Shown here in pieces: positions 1-9,248 of a stretch of DNA of 64,000 bases. Position numbers and translations under genes: made by a program. The notes under the pieces are model-generated. The model worked only from the letters and a program-made list of their open reading frames with translations, made no database searches and was not told the DNA's origin. The stretch comes from Hyphomicrobiales bacterium. Its GTDB lineage: Bacteria > Pseudomonadota > Alphaproteobacteria > Rhizobiales > Rhizobiaceae. Within the stretch, counting starts at the first letter, position 1, and each line of letters opens with the position of its first letter. The stretch lies in the NCBI GenBank assembly GCA_900466575.1, contig UBMP01000013.1:52829-116828 (forward strand). The letters are read 5' to 3'.

Positions 1-2
1 GC

Positions 3-749
3 CTTCCTGGCCTTGTCATGCTGGCGGCCAAGCCCGCGCGCATCGCCGCCTTCCGCCAGCCATGGCCGGTCTGGGTGACAGGGATCGCCGGGCTTTTCGG
101 CTATCACTTCCTCTATTTCACGGCGCTTCGCAACGCGCCGCCGGCGGAAGCGGGGTTGATTGCCTATCTCTGGCCGCTCTTCATCGTGCTTGGCTCCGCG
201 CTGCTGCCGGGTGAAAAGCTGCGGCTGCATCATGTCGTGGGCGCGGTGCTGGGCCTTTCCGGCTCGTTCCTCATCGTCTCGCGCAATGGCCTCTCCTTTG
301 ATGGGGCCTATACGCTCGGCTATATGATGGCCTTTCTCTGCGCCTTCACTTGGGCGGCCTACTCGCTGATGTCGCGGAAGTTCGGCTCGGTGCCGACCGA
401 TGCAGTGACGGCCTTTTGCCTGGCAACGTCGCTCCTGTCGCTGATCAGCCATCTGGTGCTGGAGCAGACCGTCTGGCCGGAAACGACCAGCCAATGGGTG
501 GCCGTGGTTGGCCTCGGCCTCTTTCCGGTGGGACTTGCCTTCTACACTTGGGATTACGGGGTGAAGAAGGGCGATATCCAGTTGCTGGGGGCGGCCAGCT
601 ACGCCGCGCCCCTGCTCTCGACCGGAGCACTGATCCTCGGCGGGTTTGCCGAGCCATCCTGGCGAATCGCCGGCGCTGACCTGCTGATCACGGTCGGAGC
701 TGTGATTGCCGCGCGGGACATGATCTTCAGGCGCCGGGCGCAGGCCTAA
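3..749 (+). CDS. DMT-superfamily (EamA) transporter, 5' end outside window
   Basis: Inner-membrane transporter of the drug/metabolite (EamA) superfamily, probably exporting a small metabolite or amino acid; substrate unknown. The visible part is a chain of hydrophobic helices separated by short loops, including the typical SGSFLIVSRNG segment at the end of the first EamA half and a second half starting around GYMMAFLCAFTWAAYSL. The family is about 290 residues with ten helices. The reading frame stays open to the left edge and the first ATG (position 18) leaves about 50 residues missing, so the true start lies outside the window. It converges on the DUF985 gene with a 3-bp gap. Family assignment is firm, substrate is not. 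Confidence 0.85.
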   Translation, partial: LPGLVMLAAKPARIAAFRQPWPVWVTGIAGLFGYHFLYFTALRNAPPAEAGLIAYLWPLFIVLGSALLPGEKLRLHHVVGAVLGLSGSFLIVSRNGLSFDGAYTLGYMMAFLCAFTWAAYSLMSRKFGSVPTDAVTAFCLATSLLSLISHLVLEQTVWPETTSQWVAVVGLGLFPVGLAFYTWDYGVKKGDIQLLGAASYAAPLLSTGALILGGFAEPSWRIAGADLLITVGAVIAARDMIFRRRAQA

Positions 750-752
750 TTC

Positions 753-1190
753 CTATTGCGCCGGCTGCCAGTCCGGCGGGGCCATTTCGAAGCTCTCGAA
801 GGTGAAGCCAGGCGCAACCGTGCAGCTCACCAGCGTGAAGCCGCCCGTTGGCTCTGCCGATTGCCACCAGCCGGCCGGCACAATGACCTGGGGCCGCTCG
901 CCCACGACGACGTCGGGGCCAAGGCGATGCGTGACAACCGAATTGCCGTCTTCAGAGAGCGAAAGCATAAGCGGCGCGCCGGCATGATAGAGCCAGACTT
1001 CGCTGGCATCCGTCACCTTGTGCCAATGCGAGCGCTCGCCCCTTTCCAGCAGATAGTAGATCGCCGTGGAATGGCCGCGGGGGCCGCCCTGGCTGTCGCG
1101 GAAGGTCTCGGCATACCAGCCGCCTTCCGGGTGGCGCTGCATGTTCAGGGCCGCAATGATGTCTGCCGGCGTCATGTCCGCCGCGCTCAC
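753..1190 (-). CDS. DUF985 cupin-domain protein
   Basis: Small single-domain cupin of the DUF985 (Cupin_5) family, 145 residues. Visible family marks are [14 protein letters not shown] near the N-terminus, the [10 protein letters not shown] strand, and [18 protein letters not shown], whose histidines and glutamate match the metal-binding face of cupins. No specific reaction is established for the family. The start codon overlaps the gloB stop (ATGA, 1187-1190), so the two are translationally coupled and co-transcribed, which hints at small-molecule detoxification or modification, though this is inference. Confidence 0.85.
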   Translation of the reverse strand: MSAADMTPADIIAALNMQRHPEGGWYAETFRDSQGGPRGHSTAIYYLLERGERSHWHKVTDASEVWLYHAGAPLMLSLSEDGNSVVTHRLGPDVVVGERPQVIVPAGWWQSAEPTGGFTLVSCTVAPGFTFESFEMAPPDWQPAQ

Positions 1191-1918
1191 TTGAAATTGT
1201 CCTTGCCCTTGCGGATTTCGGCGAATTCTTCCGCCGACCTGGCACGCAGGAAGGGGTTGGTCAGCTTTTCCAGCGCAATAGTGGTTGGGGCGGTGAAGCG
1301 GTTCTTCTCGCGCAACTCCGCGATCTCCTCCGCGCGGGCGACAAGTGCGGGATTTTCCGGCTCCACCGTCAGCGCATAGCGGGCGTTCGAGAGCGTATAC
1401 TCGTGACCGAAATAGACCGTCGTGTCGTCCGGCAACTGGCCGAGGCGCTGCAGCGAATTGTGCATCTGCTCCATCGTCCCTTCGAAGACGCGGCCGCAGC
1501 CGAGGGCGAAGAGCGTGTCGGCGGAAAAGAGGAGCTTGTCCTCAGGCAGGTGGTAGCAGATATGGCCGAGCGTGTGGCCGGGGGTGAGGATGACCTCGAC
1601 CGGATGGCCCGCGAATTCGAATCGCTCGCCGTCCTCCACGGTATGGGTGAGGCCGGCGATCTTTTCCTTTTCTCCTTCCGGACCGATGACGTCGAGCTTG
1701 AAACGCGCGGCGAGTGGCGCGATGCCGCCCACATGGTCGTGGTGGTGGTGCGTGATGAAGATATGGCTCAGCGTCCAGCCGCGTCGTTCCAGCGCTTCCA
1801 GGATCGGGCCTTCTTCCGGGGCATCTATTGCCGCCGTCAAACCGGTTTCCGGATCATGGATAAGGACGCCAAAATTGTCCGAGAGGCAGGAGAAGAGATC
1901 GATATCCAGCGCAGTCAT
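1187..1918 (-). CDS. gloB: Hydroxyacylglutathione hydrolase (glyoxalase II)
   Basis: Cytosolic metallo-beta-lactamase-fold enzyme that hydrolyses S-lactoylglutathione to glutathione and lactate, the second step of methylglyoxal detoxification. The binuclear metal motif [10 protein letters not shown] is at residues 56-65, followed by the expected TPGHTLGH motif and a later [12 protein letters not shown] segment typical of glyoxalase II rather than generic lactamase-fold proteins. Length is 243 residues, close to the usual 255. The product begins [20 protein letters not shown], which fits rhizobial homologues. First gene of a two-gene unit with the DUF985 cupin, divergent from the methyltransferase at 2002. 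Confidence 0.95.
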   Translation of the reverse strand: MTALDIDLFSCLSDNFGVLIHDPETGLTAAIDAPEEGPILEALERRGWTLSHIFITHHHHDHVGGIAPLAARFKLDVIGPEGEKEKIAGLTHTVEDGERFEFAGHPVEVILTPGHTLGHICYHLPEDKLLFSADTLFALGCGRVFEGTMEQMHNSLQRLGQLPDDTTVYFGHEYTLSNARYALTVEPENPALVARAEEIAELREKNRFTAPTTIALEKLTNPFLRARSAEEFAEIRKGKDNFK

Positions 1919-2001
1919 TTGGGTTTCCCGGTTGTTGACCTTATCTGGAATCTAGTCGCTCGCGGCTTGATGTCCACCCGTCTCCTGATAACAATTGATC
2001 C

Positions 2002-2748
2002 ATGTATGCCGATATCGTCGATCTCAGAGAATTCTATCTGTCGCCCGTCGGGCGGATGGCGGAGCAGTCGATCACCATGGCGCTCTCGGCGATCTGGCAG
2101 GATGTGCCCGACGAGCGGTTGATGGGGCTGGGCTATGCGCTGCCGTATCTTGATCGTTTCAAGGCCGGCGCGGAACGCACCTTTGCCTTCATGCCGGCGG
2201 GGCAAGGCGCGGTAAATTGGCCGATTCCCGGCTTGTCTGCTGCTGCTCTGGTGTTCGACGAGGAATTGCCGCTGCCGGATGCCGCCATTGATCGCGTGCT
2301 CATGGTCCATTCGCTGGAATTTGCCGAAAGCCCGCGAGAAACACTGAAGGAGCTCTGGCGTGTGCTCGCCCCCGGCGGCCGCCTCGTCATCGTGGTGCCG
2401 AACCGGCGTGGGCTCTGGGCGCGGCTCGACAACACCCCGTTTGGTACGGGACGGCCCTATTCGCGCAGCCAGTTGATCGCGCTGCTGCGCGAGACGAATT
2501 TCACGCCAGGTGCGATGAGCGAGGCGCTGTTTTTCCCGCCGGCCGCCCGCCGCTCGCTGCTTGGAATGTGGCAGGGCATGGAAAAGGTGGGACGCAAACT
2601 CTGGCCCGCCTTCTCCGGCGTCGTCATCATCGAAGCGCATAAGCGGCTCTATCAGGGCCTGCCCGTCGCCGTCCGCGCATCGCGCCGCGTCTTCGTGCCG
2701 GTGCTGGCGCCGCAGGGCGTGCCGACAACGCGGGTAGCGGTGGATTGA
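2002..2748 (+). CDS. SAM-dependent methyltransferase-like protein (class I)
   Basis: 248-residue protein with the C-terminal half of a class I methyltransferase: FDEELPLPDAAIDRVLMVHSLEF (motif II-III region), then LKELWRVLAPGGRLVIVVPNRRGLWAR, the usual post-III signature. The expected glycine-rich SAM motif I near the N-terminus is not in its standard form; GLGYALPYL around residues 46-54 sits where it should be. The gene is divergent from gloB, an association common in alphaproteobacteria. Substrate is unknown. An alternative is that this is a non-catalytic methyltransferase-fold protein. Confidence 0.8.
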   Translation: MYADIVDLREFYLSPVGRMAEQSITMALSAIWQDVPDERLMGLGYALPYLDRFKAGAERTFAFMPAGQGAVNWPIPGLSAAALVFDEELPLPDAAIDRVLMVHSLEFAESPRETLKELWRVLAPGGRLVIVVPNRRGLWARLDNTPFGTGRPYSRSQLIALLRETNFTPGAMSEALFFPPAARRSLLGMWQGMEKVGRKLWPAFSGVVIIEAHKRLYQGLPVAVRASRRVFVPVLAPQGVPTTRVAVD

Positions 2749-2751
2749 AGG

Positions 2752-2790
2752 CGCGATTTCTCCTTCTCCCAAAAGGGGAGGGGAGGCATG
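2752..2790. repeat. Short inverted repeat downstream of methyltransferase
   Basis: CTCCTTCTCCC AAAA GGGGAGGGGAG forms a C/G-rich hairpin right after the methyltransferase stop. It resembles one arm (TCTCCCC...GGGGAGA) of the larger palindromic repeat at 18346-18520 and could be a remnant of the same family, or a weak terminator without a T-run. Confidence 0.4.
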
Positions 2791-2886
2791 CGCTGATCCG
2801 TCCCAAATGCCGACCCTCGACAACGACGCCATTCCGCACTATTGCCTTGACCTTCCCAATTGAGGCCAAGTTCAGGGGCTTTTCGC

Positions 2887-3993
2887 ATGACTACGACCGC
2901 ATCCGCACCCGTTCCGCGTCCCGGCGTGATGGATATTTCGGCCTATGTGCCGGGCAAGGATGGGGCAGGCTTTGCCGGCCGTGTCTTCAAGCTGTCGTCC
3001 AATGAGACCCCTCTGGGGCCGAGCCCCGCTGCCATTGAGGCCTATCGTCATGCGGCGGACCATCTGGAGCTTTATCCGGACGGGCAGGCGACGGAACTGC
3101 GTGAGGCGATCGGCGCGGTGCATGGGCTGAACCCGGCCAATATCATCTGTGGTGCCGGCTCCGACGAGCTGCTGGGCCTCATTTGCCGCTGCTATCTCGG
3201 TGCTGGCGACGAGGCCATCATCACGGAACACGGCTTCCTCGTCTATCGCATCCAGATCATGGCGTCCGGTGCAACCCCGGTGACAGTCAAGGAAGACGAC
3301 TGCCGGGTGAATGTCGACAATATCCTCGCAGCGGTGACGGAAAATACCAGGGCGGTCTTCATCGCCAATCCGGGCAACCCGACCGGCTCCTATATCCCCA
3401 TGTCAGATATCCGCCGTCTGCATGCCGGCCTGCCGCCTCATGTTCTTCTGGTGCTGGACGCGGCCTATGCCGAATATGTTCGCCGCAACGACTACGAGAC
3501 GGGTGTCGAGCTTGTTTCGGCCAATCGCAATGTCGTGATGTGCCGCACCTTCTCGAAGGCATATGGGCTCGCTGCGCTGCGCGTCGGCTGGCTCTACGGG
3601 CCGGCGGACATTCTGGCGGCGCTGAACCGTGTGCGTGGCCCGTTCAACATGACGGTGCCGGGTCTTGCGGCCGCTGCGGCTGCCGTGCGTGATCAGGCCT
3701 TTGTCGAAAAGGCGGTGGCGCATAATTCGCTCTGGCTGGAAAAGCTGACACATGCCTTCGAGGCGATCGGGCTGAAGGTGACACCTTCGGTCGCCAATTT
3801 CGTCCTCCTTCATTTCCCGGACACGCAAGGCAAGCGGGCGCCGGATGCGGATTCATTCCTCTCTGCGCGTGGTTACATCTTGCGCGGCGTCGCGGGTTAC
3901 GGCCTGCCCAATGCGTTGCGCATGACGGTCGGAACCGAAGAGGCCAATCGCGGTGTCATCGAGGCGCTGGGCGAATTCATGAGGCAGGCATAA
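2887..3993 (+). CDS. hisC: Histidinol-phosphate / aromatic aminotransferase
   Basis: PLP-dependent class I/II aminotransferase, 368 residues from the chosen start. It converts imidazole acetol phosphate to histidinol phosphate and, in many alphaproteobacteria, also transaminates prephenate or 4-hydroxyphenylpyruvate. Visible marks: [12 protein letters not shown] (35-46), the NPGNPTGS cofactor loop (161-168), DAAYAEY (191-197) and the Schiff-base lysine in [15 protein letters not shown] (K224). An upstream TTG at 2860 is in frame, but the ATG at 2887 has AGGGG about eight bases ahead and removes a non-conserved tail. The dehydrogenase gene starts one base after the stop, supporting a role in tyrosine synthesis as well. 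Confidence 0.93.
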   Translation: MTTTASAPVPRPGVMDISAYVPGKDGAGFAGRVFKLSSNETPLGPSPAAIEAYRHAADHLELYPDGQATELREAIGAVHGLNPANIICGAGSDELLGLICRCYLGAGDEAIITEHGFLVYRIQIMASGATPVTVKEDDCRVNVDNILAAVTENTRAVFIANPGNPTGSYIPMSDIRRLHAGLPPHVLLVLDAAYAEYVRRNDYETGVELVSANRNVVMCRTFSKAYGLAALRVGWLYGPADILAALNRVRGPFNMTVPGLAAAAAAVRDQAFVEKAVAHNSLWLEKLTHAFEAIGLKVTPSVANFVLLHFPDTQGKRAPDADSFLSARGYILRGVAGYGLPNALRMTVGTEEANRGVIEALGEFMRQA

Positions 3994-3994
3994 C

Positions 3995-4933
3995 GTGACG
4001 AAGATCTACGAAAACATTGCCCTGATCGGCATCGGCCTGATCGGTTCGTCGATTGCGCGGGACATCAAGGCGCATGGGTTGGCGACCAAGGTCACAATCT
4101 CCTCGCGCAGCGCCGCGACACTCAAGCGGGCGGAAGAGCTGGAACTTGGCGACGCTTATGTCGCGGATGCGGCGGAGGCCGTGCGCGATGCCGATCTCGT
4201 CATCGTTTCGGTGCCGGTCGGCGCGTCCGGCGCGGTGGCCGAGCATATTGCGGGCTCGCTGAAGCCCGGCGCGACGGTCACGGATGTGGGCTCCACCAAG
4301 GCGTCCGTCATTGCCCAGATGCAGCCGCATATGCCGGAATATGTCCATTTCATTCCCGGCCATCCGCTAGCCGGCACCGAGCATTCCGGTCCGGATGCAG
4401 GGTTTGCGGGACTGTTTGTCGGCCGCTGGTGTATCCTGACGCCAGTTCCGGGCACGGACGCCGGCGCTATCGCCAGACTTCGCGACTTCTGGAATGCGCT
4501 CGGGTCCAAGGTCGAGGAAATGGATCCCGTGCATCACGACAAGGTGCTCGCCATCGTGTCGCATCTACCGCATATCATTGCCTACAATATCGTCGGGACA
4601 GCGGACGATCTGGAGACGGTGACGGAATCGGAAGTCATCAAATATTCGGCCTCCGGCTTCCGCGACTTCACGCGTCTGGCCGCTTCCGACCCGACGATGT
4701 GGCGGGATGTTTGCCTGCACAACAAGGATGCGATCCTGGAAATGCTGGCGCGGTTTTCCGAAGACCTCGCCTACCTCCAGCGGGCGATCCGCTGGGGCGA
4801 TGGCGATAAGCTTTTCGATCTCTTCACCCGCACGCGCGCTATCCGCCGCTCAATCATCGAGGCGGGCCAGGATACGGCCGCGCCGAACTTCGGCCGCAAC
4901 GGCGCATCTGCGGAGCTCAAAGCGGGGGAATAG
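3995..4933 (+). CDS. tyrC: Prephenate/arogenate (cyclohexadienyl) dehydrogenase
   Basis: NAD(P)-dependent oxidative decarboxylation of prephenate or arogenate on the way to tyrosine. The N-terminal Rossmann motif GIGLIGSSIARD (residues 12-23) and the HPLAGTEHSGPDAGFAGLF segment with the conserved catalytic-region histidine are clear, as is SHLPHIIAYNIV in the helical C-terminal domain. Length 312 fits TyrA_dom-only enzymes with no chorismate mutase fusion. The start is GTG, one base after the hisC stop, so the pair is an operon. The 3' end overlaps the convergent DUF2125 gene by 17 bp. Whether prephenate or arogenate is preferred cannot be read from sequence. Confidence 0.92.
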   Translation: MTKIYENIALIGIGLIGSSIARDIKAHGLATKVTISSRSAATLKRAEELELGDAYVADAAEAVRDADLVIVSVPVGASGAVAEHIAGSLKPGATVTDVGSTKASVIAQMQPHMPEYVHFIPGHPLAGTEHSGPDAGFAGLFVGRWCILTPVPGTDAGAIARLRDFWNALGSKVEEMDPVHHDKVLAIVSHLPHIIAYNIVGTADDLETVTESEVIKYSASGFRDFTRLAASDPTMWRDVCLHNKDAILEMLARFSEDLAYLQRAIRWGDGDKLFDLFTRTRAIRRSIIEAGQDTAAPNFGRNGASAELKAGE

Positions 4934-5915
4934 AGCCGAGCGGGATGATGCCGAGCGAGACGCGCCCGTCGCGTATGTTCAGCGTCACCTGGCCGGTCTT
5001 TCCGTCGGCGGACAGGCTTTTCAGCAGGATCGAAGCCGTATCGATGAGGGTGATCGCCTGCGGGAAGCTCTTGCTGAGCGTTGCCTGCAGGGCCGCATAG
5101 TTCTGGACGTCGATCGTCAGGTCGCCGGATAGCAGGCCGTTTTCCGCGATCCGGAACGGGCCTGAAAAGGCGAGCGTTCCGTTATTGCCGAAATCGATGG
5201 CGAGACGCTTGATATCCCCCTGCATGGCTTCGCCGGGAACGATGGGCCCGCCCGAGAGAACATTTCCGCGCCCGTCCAGCGTCGCTTCGAGGCTGGTGGA
5301 AAATGCCGGCAGGTTGACCGGGATGATCCCGGTTTCGAGCTTCGAGCCTTCCGAGCGCGACGCGATGTCGAGGTCCGGGCCGTTCTGGCGAACATGAAAT
5401 TCCGCTCGGTCACTGGTGATCTTCAAGGGGGCGGGCGTTGCAGGCAGCGTGAGCGTGCTGTCGATCTTTCCGATGAAGACCGAACCGTAGGTGATGCCGG
5501 TGAGATCGCCACCGATATCGCTATCGAGGCTCTGCCAGTTGGTGTCCGTGGTCAGGCCATTCGGGAATTTCGCCTTGACCGGGCTCTGAATGTTGAACGT
5601 GGCATGCAGCGGATTATGCACGAAGGTCGTGGTGCGCACCGAGCCGGTGCTCAGATCCAGCCCGCTGACCGGGTCGATGAATTTGGCGGTGTCGCAGACC
5701 GCTGACACACGCGTTGGCAGACCGCTGAAGTCGAGCCTGGCGCAATCCTCCGAAGCCCCCGTGCCGGGCGGCGCGACGACTGCATTCAGATAGACCTTGG
5801 CCTGATGCGCGGCGACATAGAGGGCTGCGCCATAGAGGATAACGACAAGCAGGAGCAGTTTGGCCCACCAGGGAAAAAGGCGGCGGCGATTGACGGGCTC
5901 GCTGTAAGTCGGCAT
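4917..5915 (-). CDS. DUF2125 family membrane-anchored protein
   Basis: 332-residue protein with a basic N-terminus followed by one transmembrane helix (WWAKLLLLVVILYGAALYVA) and a long beta-rich extracytoplasmic region, matching the alphaproteobacterial DUF2125 family. Members look like periplasmic, inner-membrane-tethered proteins of unknown function. The ATG at 5915 (product MPTYSEPV) is preferred because GGAG lies about seven bases upstream; a second ATG at 5936 has no ribosome site. It overlaps the tyrC 3' end by 17 bp and is divergent from the ChaC gene. Confidence 0.85.
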   Translation of the reverse strand: MPTYSEPVNRRRLFPWWAKLLLLVVILYGAALYVAAHQAKVYLNAVVAPPGTGASEDCARLDFSGLPTRVSAVCDTAKFIDPVSGLDLSTGSVRTTTFVHNPLHATFNIQSPVKAKFPNGLTTDTNWQSLDSDIGGDLTGITYGSVFIGKIDSTLTLPATPAPLKITSDRAEFHVRQNGPDLDIASRSEGSKLETGIIPVNLPAFSTSLEATLDGRGNVLSGGPIVPGEAMQGDIKRLAIDFGNNGTLAFSGPFRIAENGLLSGDLTIDVQNYAALQATLSKSFPQAITLIDTASILLKSLSADGKTGQVTLNIRDGRVSLGIIPLGSIPPL

Positions 5916-6055
5916 GGAACACTCCGTGTTGATCATCGAACAGGCGTGGAAGAAAATCGCTCGGGGCGATTTCGGTTCCGCTCCTTGTTTTACGCAATTC
6001 CGGACGCAAAACCGCGAAGCACTTTTGCTGGAATTGCTCCATTGTGGTTCGCGAT

Positions 6056-6598
6056 ATGGAAGATTTTTGGGTCTTTGGCTACGGCTCGCTGATGTGGAAG
6101 CCGGGCTTTCCTTTCGAGGAGCGGGAAATCGCCCGCGCCTATGGCTATCGGCGCTCGCTCTGCATCCGCTCCTGGGTGCATCGCGGCACGCGCGAGCGGC
6201 CGGGTCTGGTGCTGGGCCTTGACCGGGGCGGCAGCTGCAAGGGCGTGGCCTTCCGGGTCTCAGAGGCAGAGCGCGAGGGTGTGATTGCCTATCTGCGTGA
6301 GCGCGAACTCGTCACCAATGTCTATCTGGAGCGCTTCGCGCTGGCGCGCCTAACCGACGGACGCTGGGTCAGAACGCTGATCTATGTGGCCGATCCGCGG
6401 CACGAACAGTTCGAGCGTCCCTCAAGTCCCGAAGCTGCAGCCGATATCGTGGCGACTGCCATTGGCGCATCCGGCGACAATCTCGACTATGTCCGCAACA
6501 CGGTCACGCATATGCGCGAACTCGGCATCCGTGATCACTGGCTAGAGAGCGTGTTGCTCCACGCCGAGGCAGCCAATCCGGCCATCACTGGCCCTTAA
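6056..6598 (+). CDS. ChaC-type gamma-glutamylcyclotransferase
   Basis: Glutathione-specific gamma-glutamylcyclotransferase family: cleaves glutathione to 5-oxoproline and Cys-Gly in the cytosol. The substrate-binding YGSLMW motif is at residues 9-14 and the RELVTNVYLE segment carries the glutamates expected near the catalytic site. Length (180) matches bacterial ChaC. A GTG at 6044 is an in-frame alternative start adding MVRD; neither has a strong ribosome site. The 3' end overlaps plsC by 14 bp on the other strand. Confidence 0.88.
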   Translation: MEDFWVFGYGSLMWKPGFPFEEREIARAYGYRRSLCIRSWVHRGTRERPGLVLGLDRGGSCKGVAFRVSEAEREGVIAYLRERELVTNVYLERFALARLTDGRWVRTLIYVADPRHEQFERPSSPEAAADIVATAIGASGDNLDYVRNTVTHMRELGIRDHWLESVLLHAEAANPAITGP

Positions 6599-7367
6599 GT
6601 TCGGCGAGCCGCCTCTTCACCGTCTGCGGCAGGATCAGGTGCGGATTGGCCGCGACCGTGTCGAGCAGGCATTGGTCGCTTGCCGCCTCCATCGTCTTTA
6701 CCAGATGCTCGAAGAATGCCTTCTCCTCCATGCCGGGCTGGATGGGCGGTAAAATGCGCGCCTTGATGACGCCGCCCTGGCGCAGCACGGATCGGCGGGG
6801 CCAGAATATCCCGGCCTGATGAACAACCGGCACGACCGGCATCTTCAGATCGCGATAGAGGCGGGCGATGCCGTATTTGTAAACGGGCTCCGCAGCCGGC
6901 GGCCGGCGCGTGCCTTCCGGGTAGATGATGAGCTGGCGGCCGGTCTTCATCTCATCGAGCGTCCGGGTCATGACTTCGGCCATGGCCTTGCCACGTGCGG
7001 CGCGGTTGATGCCAATCATGCGCTGCTTGGCGACATACCAGCCGAAGACGGGGATCCAGAGAAGCTCGCGTTTCAGGATGTAAAGCGGATCTTCGATATG
7101 TGGCAGGAAGGCGAATGTGTCCCAGAAGGTCTGGTGCTTCGGCGCGAAAATATAGGCACCCTTGGGCAGGTTCTCCAGCCCCTCGATCTCGACGCGCGTC
7201 CCGACGATCACCTTCATCAGCCAGAGGTTCGAGCGTGCCCAGAACTTCGGGACGAAGTAGGCCTTCTTGCGCGGCAGGATGAAGTAGATCGGCGTGAAAA
7301 TGATCATCTCGGTGATGAACATCATGTAAAACAGCACGTTGAAAATCACTGACCGGATGAGGACCAT
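6585..7367 (-). CDS. plsC: 1-acyl-sn-glycerol-3-phosphate acyltransferase (PlsC family)
   Basis: Membrane acyltransferase that makes phosphatidic acid (or acylates a related lipid such as lyso-ornithine lipid). One N-terminal membrane segment (FNVLFYMMFITEMIIFTPIYFI) precedes the HX4D catalytic motif KHQTFWDT (H78, D83) and the acceptor-binding YPEGTR (149-154). The start at 7367 has GGAAG a few bases upstream; a longer reading from 7424 adds a non-hydrophobic, unlikely leader. It is downstream of ydcF (146-bp gap) in an ftsE-ftsX-ydcF-plsC row. The exact acyl acceptor is not determined; OlsA-type ornithine lipid acyltransferases share these motifs. Confidence 0.88.
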   Translation of the reverse strand: MVLIRSVIFNVLFYMMFITEMIIFTPIYFILPRKKAYFVPKFWARSNLWLMKVIVGTRVEIEGLENLPKGAYIFAPKHQTFWDTFAFLPHIEDPLYILKRELLWIPVFGWYVAKQRMIGINRAARGKAMAEVMTRTLDEMKTGRQLIIYPEGTRRPPAAEPVYKYGIARLYRDLKMPVVPVVHQAGIFWPRRSVLRQGGVIKARILPPIQPGMEEKAFFEHLVKTMEAASDQCLLDTVAANPHLILPQTVKRRLAELKGQ

Positions 7368-7513
7368 TCTTGTCTTCCGCTTCCACACATGTCCCGCCCG
7401 CCCAAGGGACGGATGCCGCGGCAAGAGCTACACGAAAACCATTCTGTACAAAAGCAAGGAAAACACTTTTGTTGGTAACGGATTCGAGTTCAAAACGGTC
7501 GGCCGCTGTGACC

Positions 7514-8203
7514 CTAACGCTCGCCTTTCCCGCTGCGCAGGCTTGAGGTATCGGGCGTGAAGAGATGGGCCCGGATCGTAGCGCCGACAAGCTTCACGTA
7601 TTCCGAGATCATCGCCTTTACGACCTCGGGCATCGCCATCCAGTTTTCCGACTTCAGATCCGTGTAGACGATCGGGTAGCCGACATATTGCGTTTCGGGA
7701 TCGATGCGGTGCAGTTCGAGAAGGCTGCGCGGCATGTGGTAGTTGCTGGTGACGACGAGGACGCGGCGATAGCTGTGCGCGCGTACCCATTTCGCGGTTT
7801 CAAGCGCATTGCCGACCGTGTCGATCGCATCGTAGCCGAGATCGACGCAGCAGACGAACAGGCTTTGCGGCGCTCGGGTCATTTCGCGGATGCGGGCCGC
7901 CGAGGTATCCGGATGCACGCCCGAAATCAGCAGGCGCTGGCCGGTGCCCGTCTCCAGAAGATTGACCGCCTGGTCGATGCGCTGGGTGCCGCCGGTCAGC
8001 ACAACCACGGCGTCGGCTTTCGGCTTTTCGGGCGGCGTGAGGCCTGCCACGGTATCGGCAAAGCGCAGGAATCCGCCGAATAGCAGGCCGACGAGGATGA
8101 GAACGACATAGCTCAGGCGGCGCAGGAAGACGCGGTGGACCGGACGCGTGGGTTGCCACGCGCCTCGACCGTCCCGAGATGTCCGTACGTTCGCATGGGC
8201 CAT
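7514..8203 (-). CDS. YdcF/ElyC-type DUF218 membrane protein
   Basis: 229-residue protein with one N-terminal transmembrane helix (LSYVVLILVGLLFGGFLRFA) and a DUF218 domain. The DUF218 hallmarks are ADAVVVLTGGTQRI, LLISGVHPDTS, and LVVTSNYHMPRS. The E. coli homologues ElyC/SanA affect envelope integrity and peptidoglycan/lipid carrier balance, so a periplasmic envelope function is plausible. The ATG at 8203 is preferred over an in-frame GTG at 8218. It follows ftsX by 43 bp and is likely co-transcribed with it. Confidence 0.85.
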   Translation of the reverse strand: MAHANVRTSRDGRGAWQPTRPVHRVFLRRLSYVVLILVGLLFGGFLRFADTVAGLTPPEKPKADAVVVLTGGTQRIDQAVNLLETGTGQRLLISGVHPDTSAARIREMTRAPQSLFVCCVDLGYDAIDTVGNALETAKWVRAHSYRRVLVVTSNYHMPRSLLELHRIDPETQYVGYPIVYTDLKSENWMAMPEVVKAMISEYVKLVGATIRAHLFTPDTSSLRSGKGER

Positions 8204-8246
8204 GACTACTTCATACACTCAGATTGCGGCTGGCGGGTGATTGCTG

Positions 8247-9248
8247 TCATGTGTTCAAACCGTCGCTGCGGGCGGGATCGGAGCGAATCTGGTCGATCTC
8301 ATAGATGGTCCGCATAACCGTGAGTCGTGCCGTCAATGTCGTCAGACCGGCAATCAGGATCATGGTCATCGCGATCCCGACATAGCCGAGCCAGCCGACC
8401 GAAAACGTGCCGAACAGCGCGGTCGCCTGGTCGCTGGCGGGCGTCGCCAGGGAGCGGGACTGCCACCATGACGCGATCATGAAGAAGAGCGCGGCGAGTG
8501 CGCTGCCTGCGCCCGACCCCTTGAGGCTGATGATAAGGAAGTGCTTCTGGAACTCGTTGGCGACGAAGGAGGCTTCCGCGCCGACGAAATGCAGAACCTC
8601 GACGATGTGCCGGTTCCCGGAAAGCGCACCGCGCGTGGCGAAGATGACGGTCAGAACCATGGCGGAAAAGACGAGGATCAGCACACCGGTGCCGATGGCG
8701 ACCGTGGTGCGGGCCATGGAAACCAGCCGGTTGACCCAGGTGCGGTGATCGTCGAGCGAGGCCTGTGGAATTTTCTTGGACAGCGCGTCGCGCATGGCGG
8801 CGAAATCCGGCGGGGCGCTTTCGTCGATCGTGACGATGACGAGGCGGGGAACGGGAAGTTCATCGATGTCAAGGTTCGCGCCGAGCCACGGTTCGAGCAG
8901 GCGCGACGTGGCCTGCTTGTCCATGATTGTCGCACTTGTTACGCCGACGAACGAGGAGGCGATGTTGCGCGCATCATTCAGAGCCTTGTCCATGTCGAGG
9001 CCATCGTCCGGCTTAATCTGGATGGTGATCTCGCGCGAGATCTGGCTCTGCCAGCTCGCCGCCGTGGCGCGCACCATGCTGACCCCGCCGAGCGTCAGGC
9101 AAGCAAGAAAGGACATGATGGCGATGACGGCCAGCAGTGCGCTGCCCTGCACGTTGGCCGACGGCACGATCGGCCCGTGCGGACGCGTCTGGACGTCGTT
9201 CGGTCTTTTCCGCTGCGGCTGCGCTGGTTTCTTCTCGGCGACGCTCAT
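8247..9248 (-). CDS. ftsX: Cell division ABC permease FtsX
   Basis: Inner-membrane partner of FtsE; in the divisome the FtsEX complex activates periplasmic peptidoglycan hydrolases. The protein (333 residues) has a polar N-terminal tail, a first helix (ALLAVIAIMSFLACLTLGG), a periplasmic domain beginning REITIQIKPDDG, and three C-terminal helices, the FtsX topology. Its start overlaps the ftsE stop by 4 bp (ATGA at 9245-9248), showing translational coupling. Downstream genes ydcF and plsC follow in the same direction. Confidence 0.93.
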   Translation of the reverse strand: MSVAEKKPAQPQRKRPNDVQTRPHGPIVPSANVQGSALLAVIAIMSFLACLTLGGVSMVRATAASWQSQISREITIQIKPDDGLDMDKALNDARNIASSFVGVTSATIMDKQATSRLLEPWLGANLDIDELPVPRLVIVTIDESAPPDFAAMRDALSKKIPQASLDDHRTWVNRLVSMARTTVAIGTGVLILVFSAMVLTVIFATRGALSGNRHIVEVLHFVGAEASFVANEFQKHFLIISLKGSGAGSALAALFFMIASWWQSRSLATPASDQATALFGTFSVGWLGYVGIAMTMILIAGLTTLTARLTVMRTIYEIDQIRSDPARSDGLNT

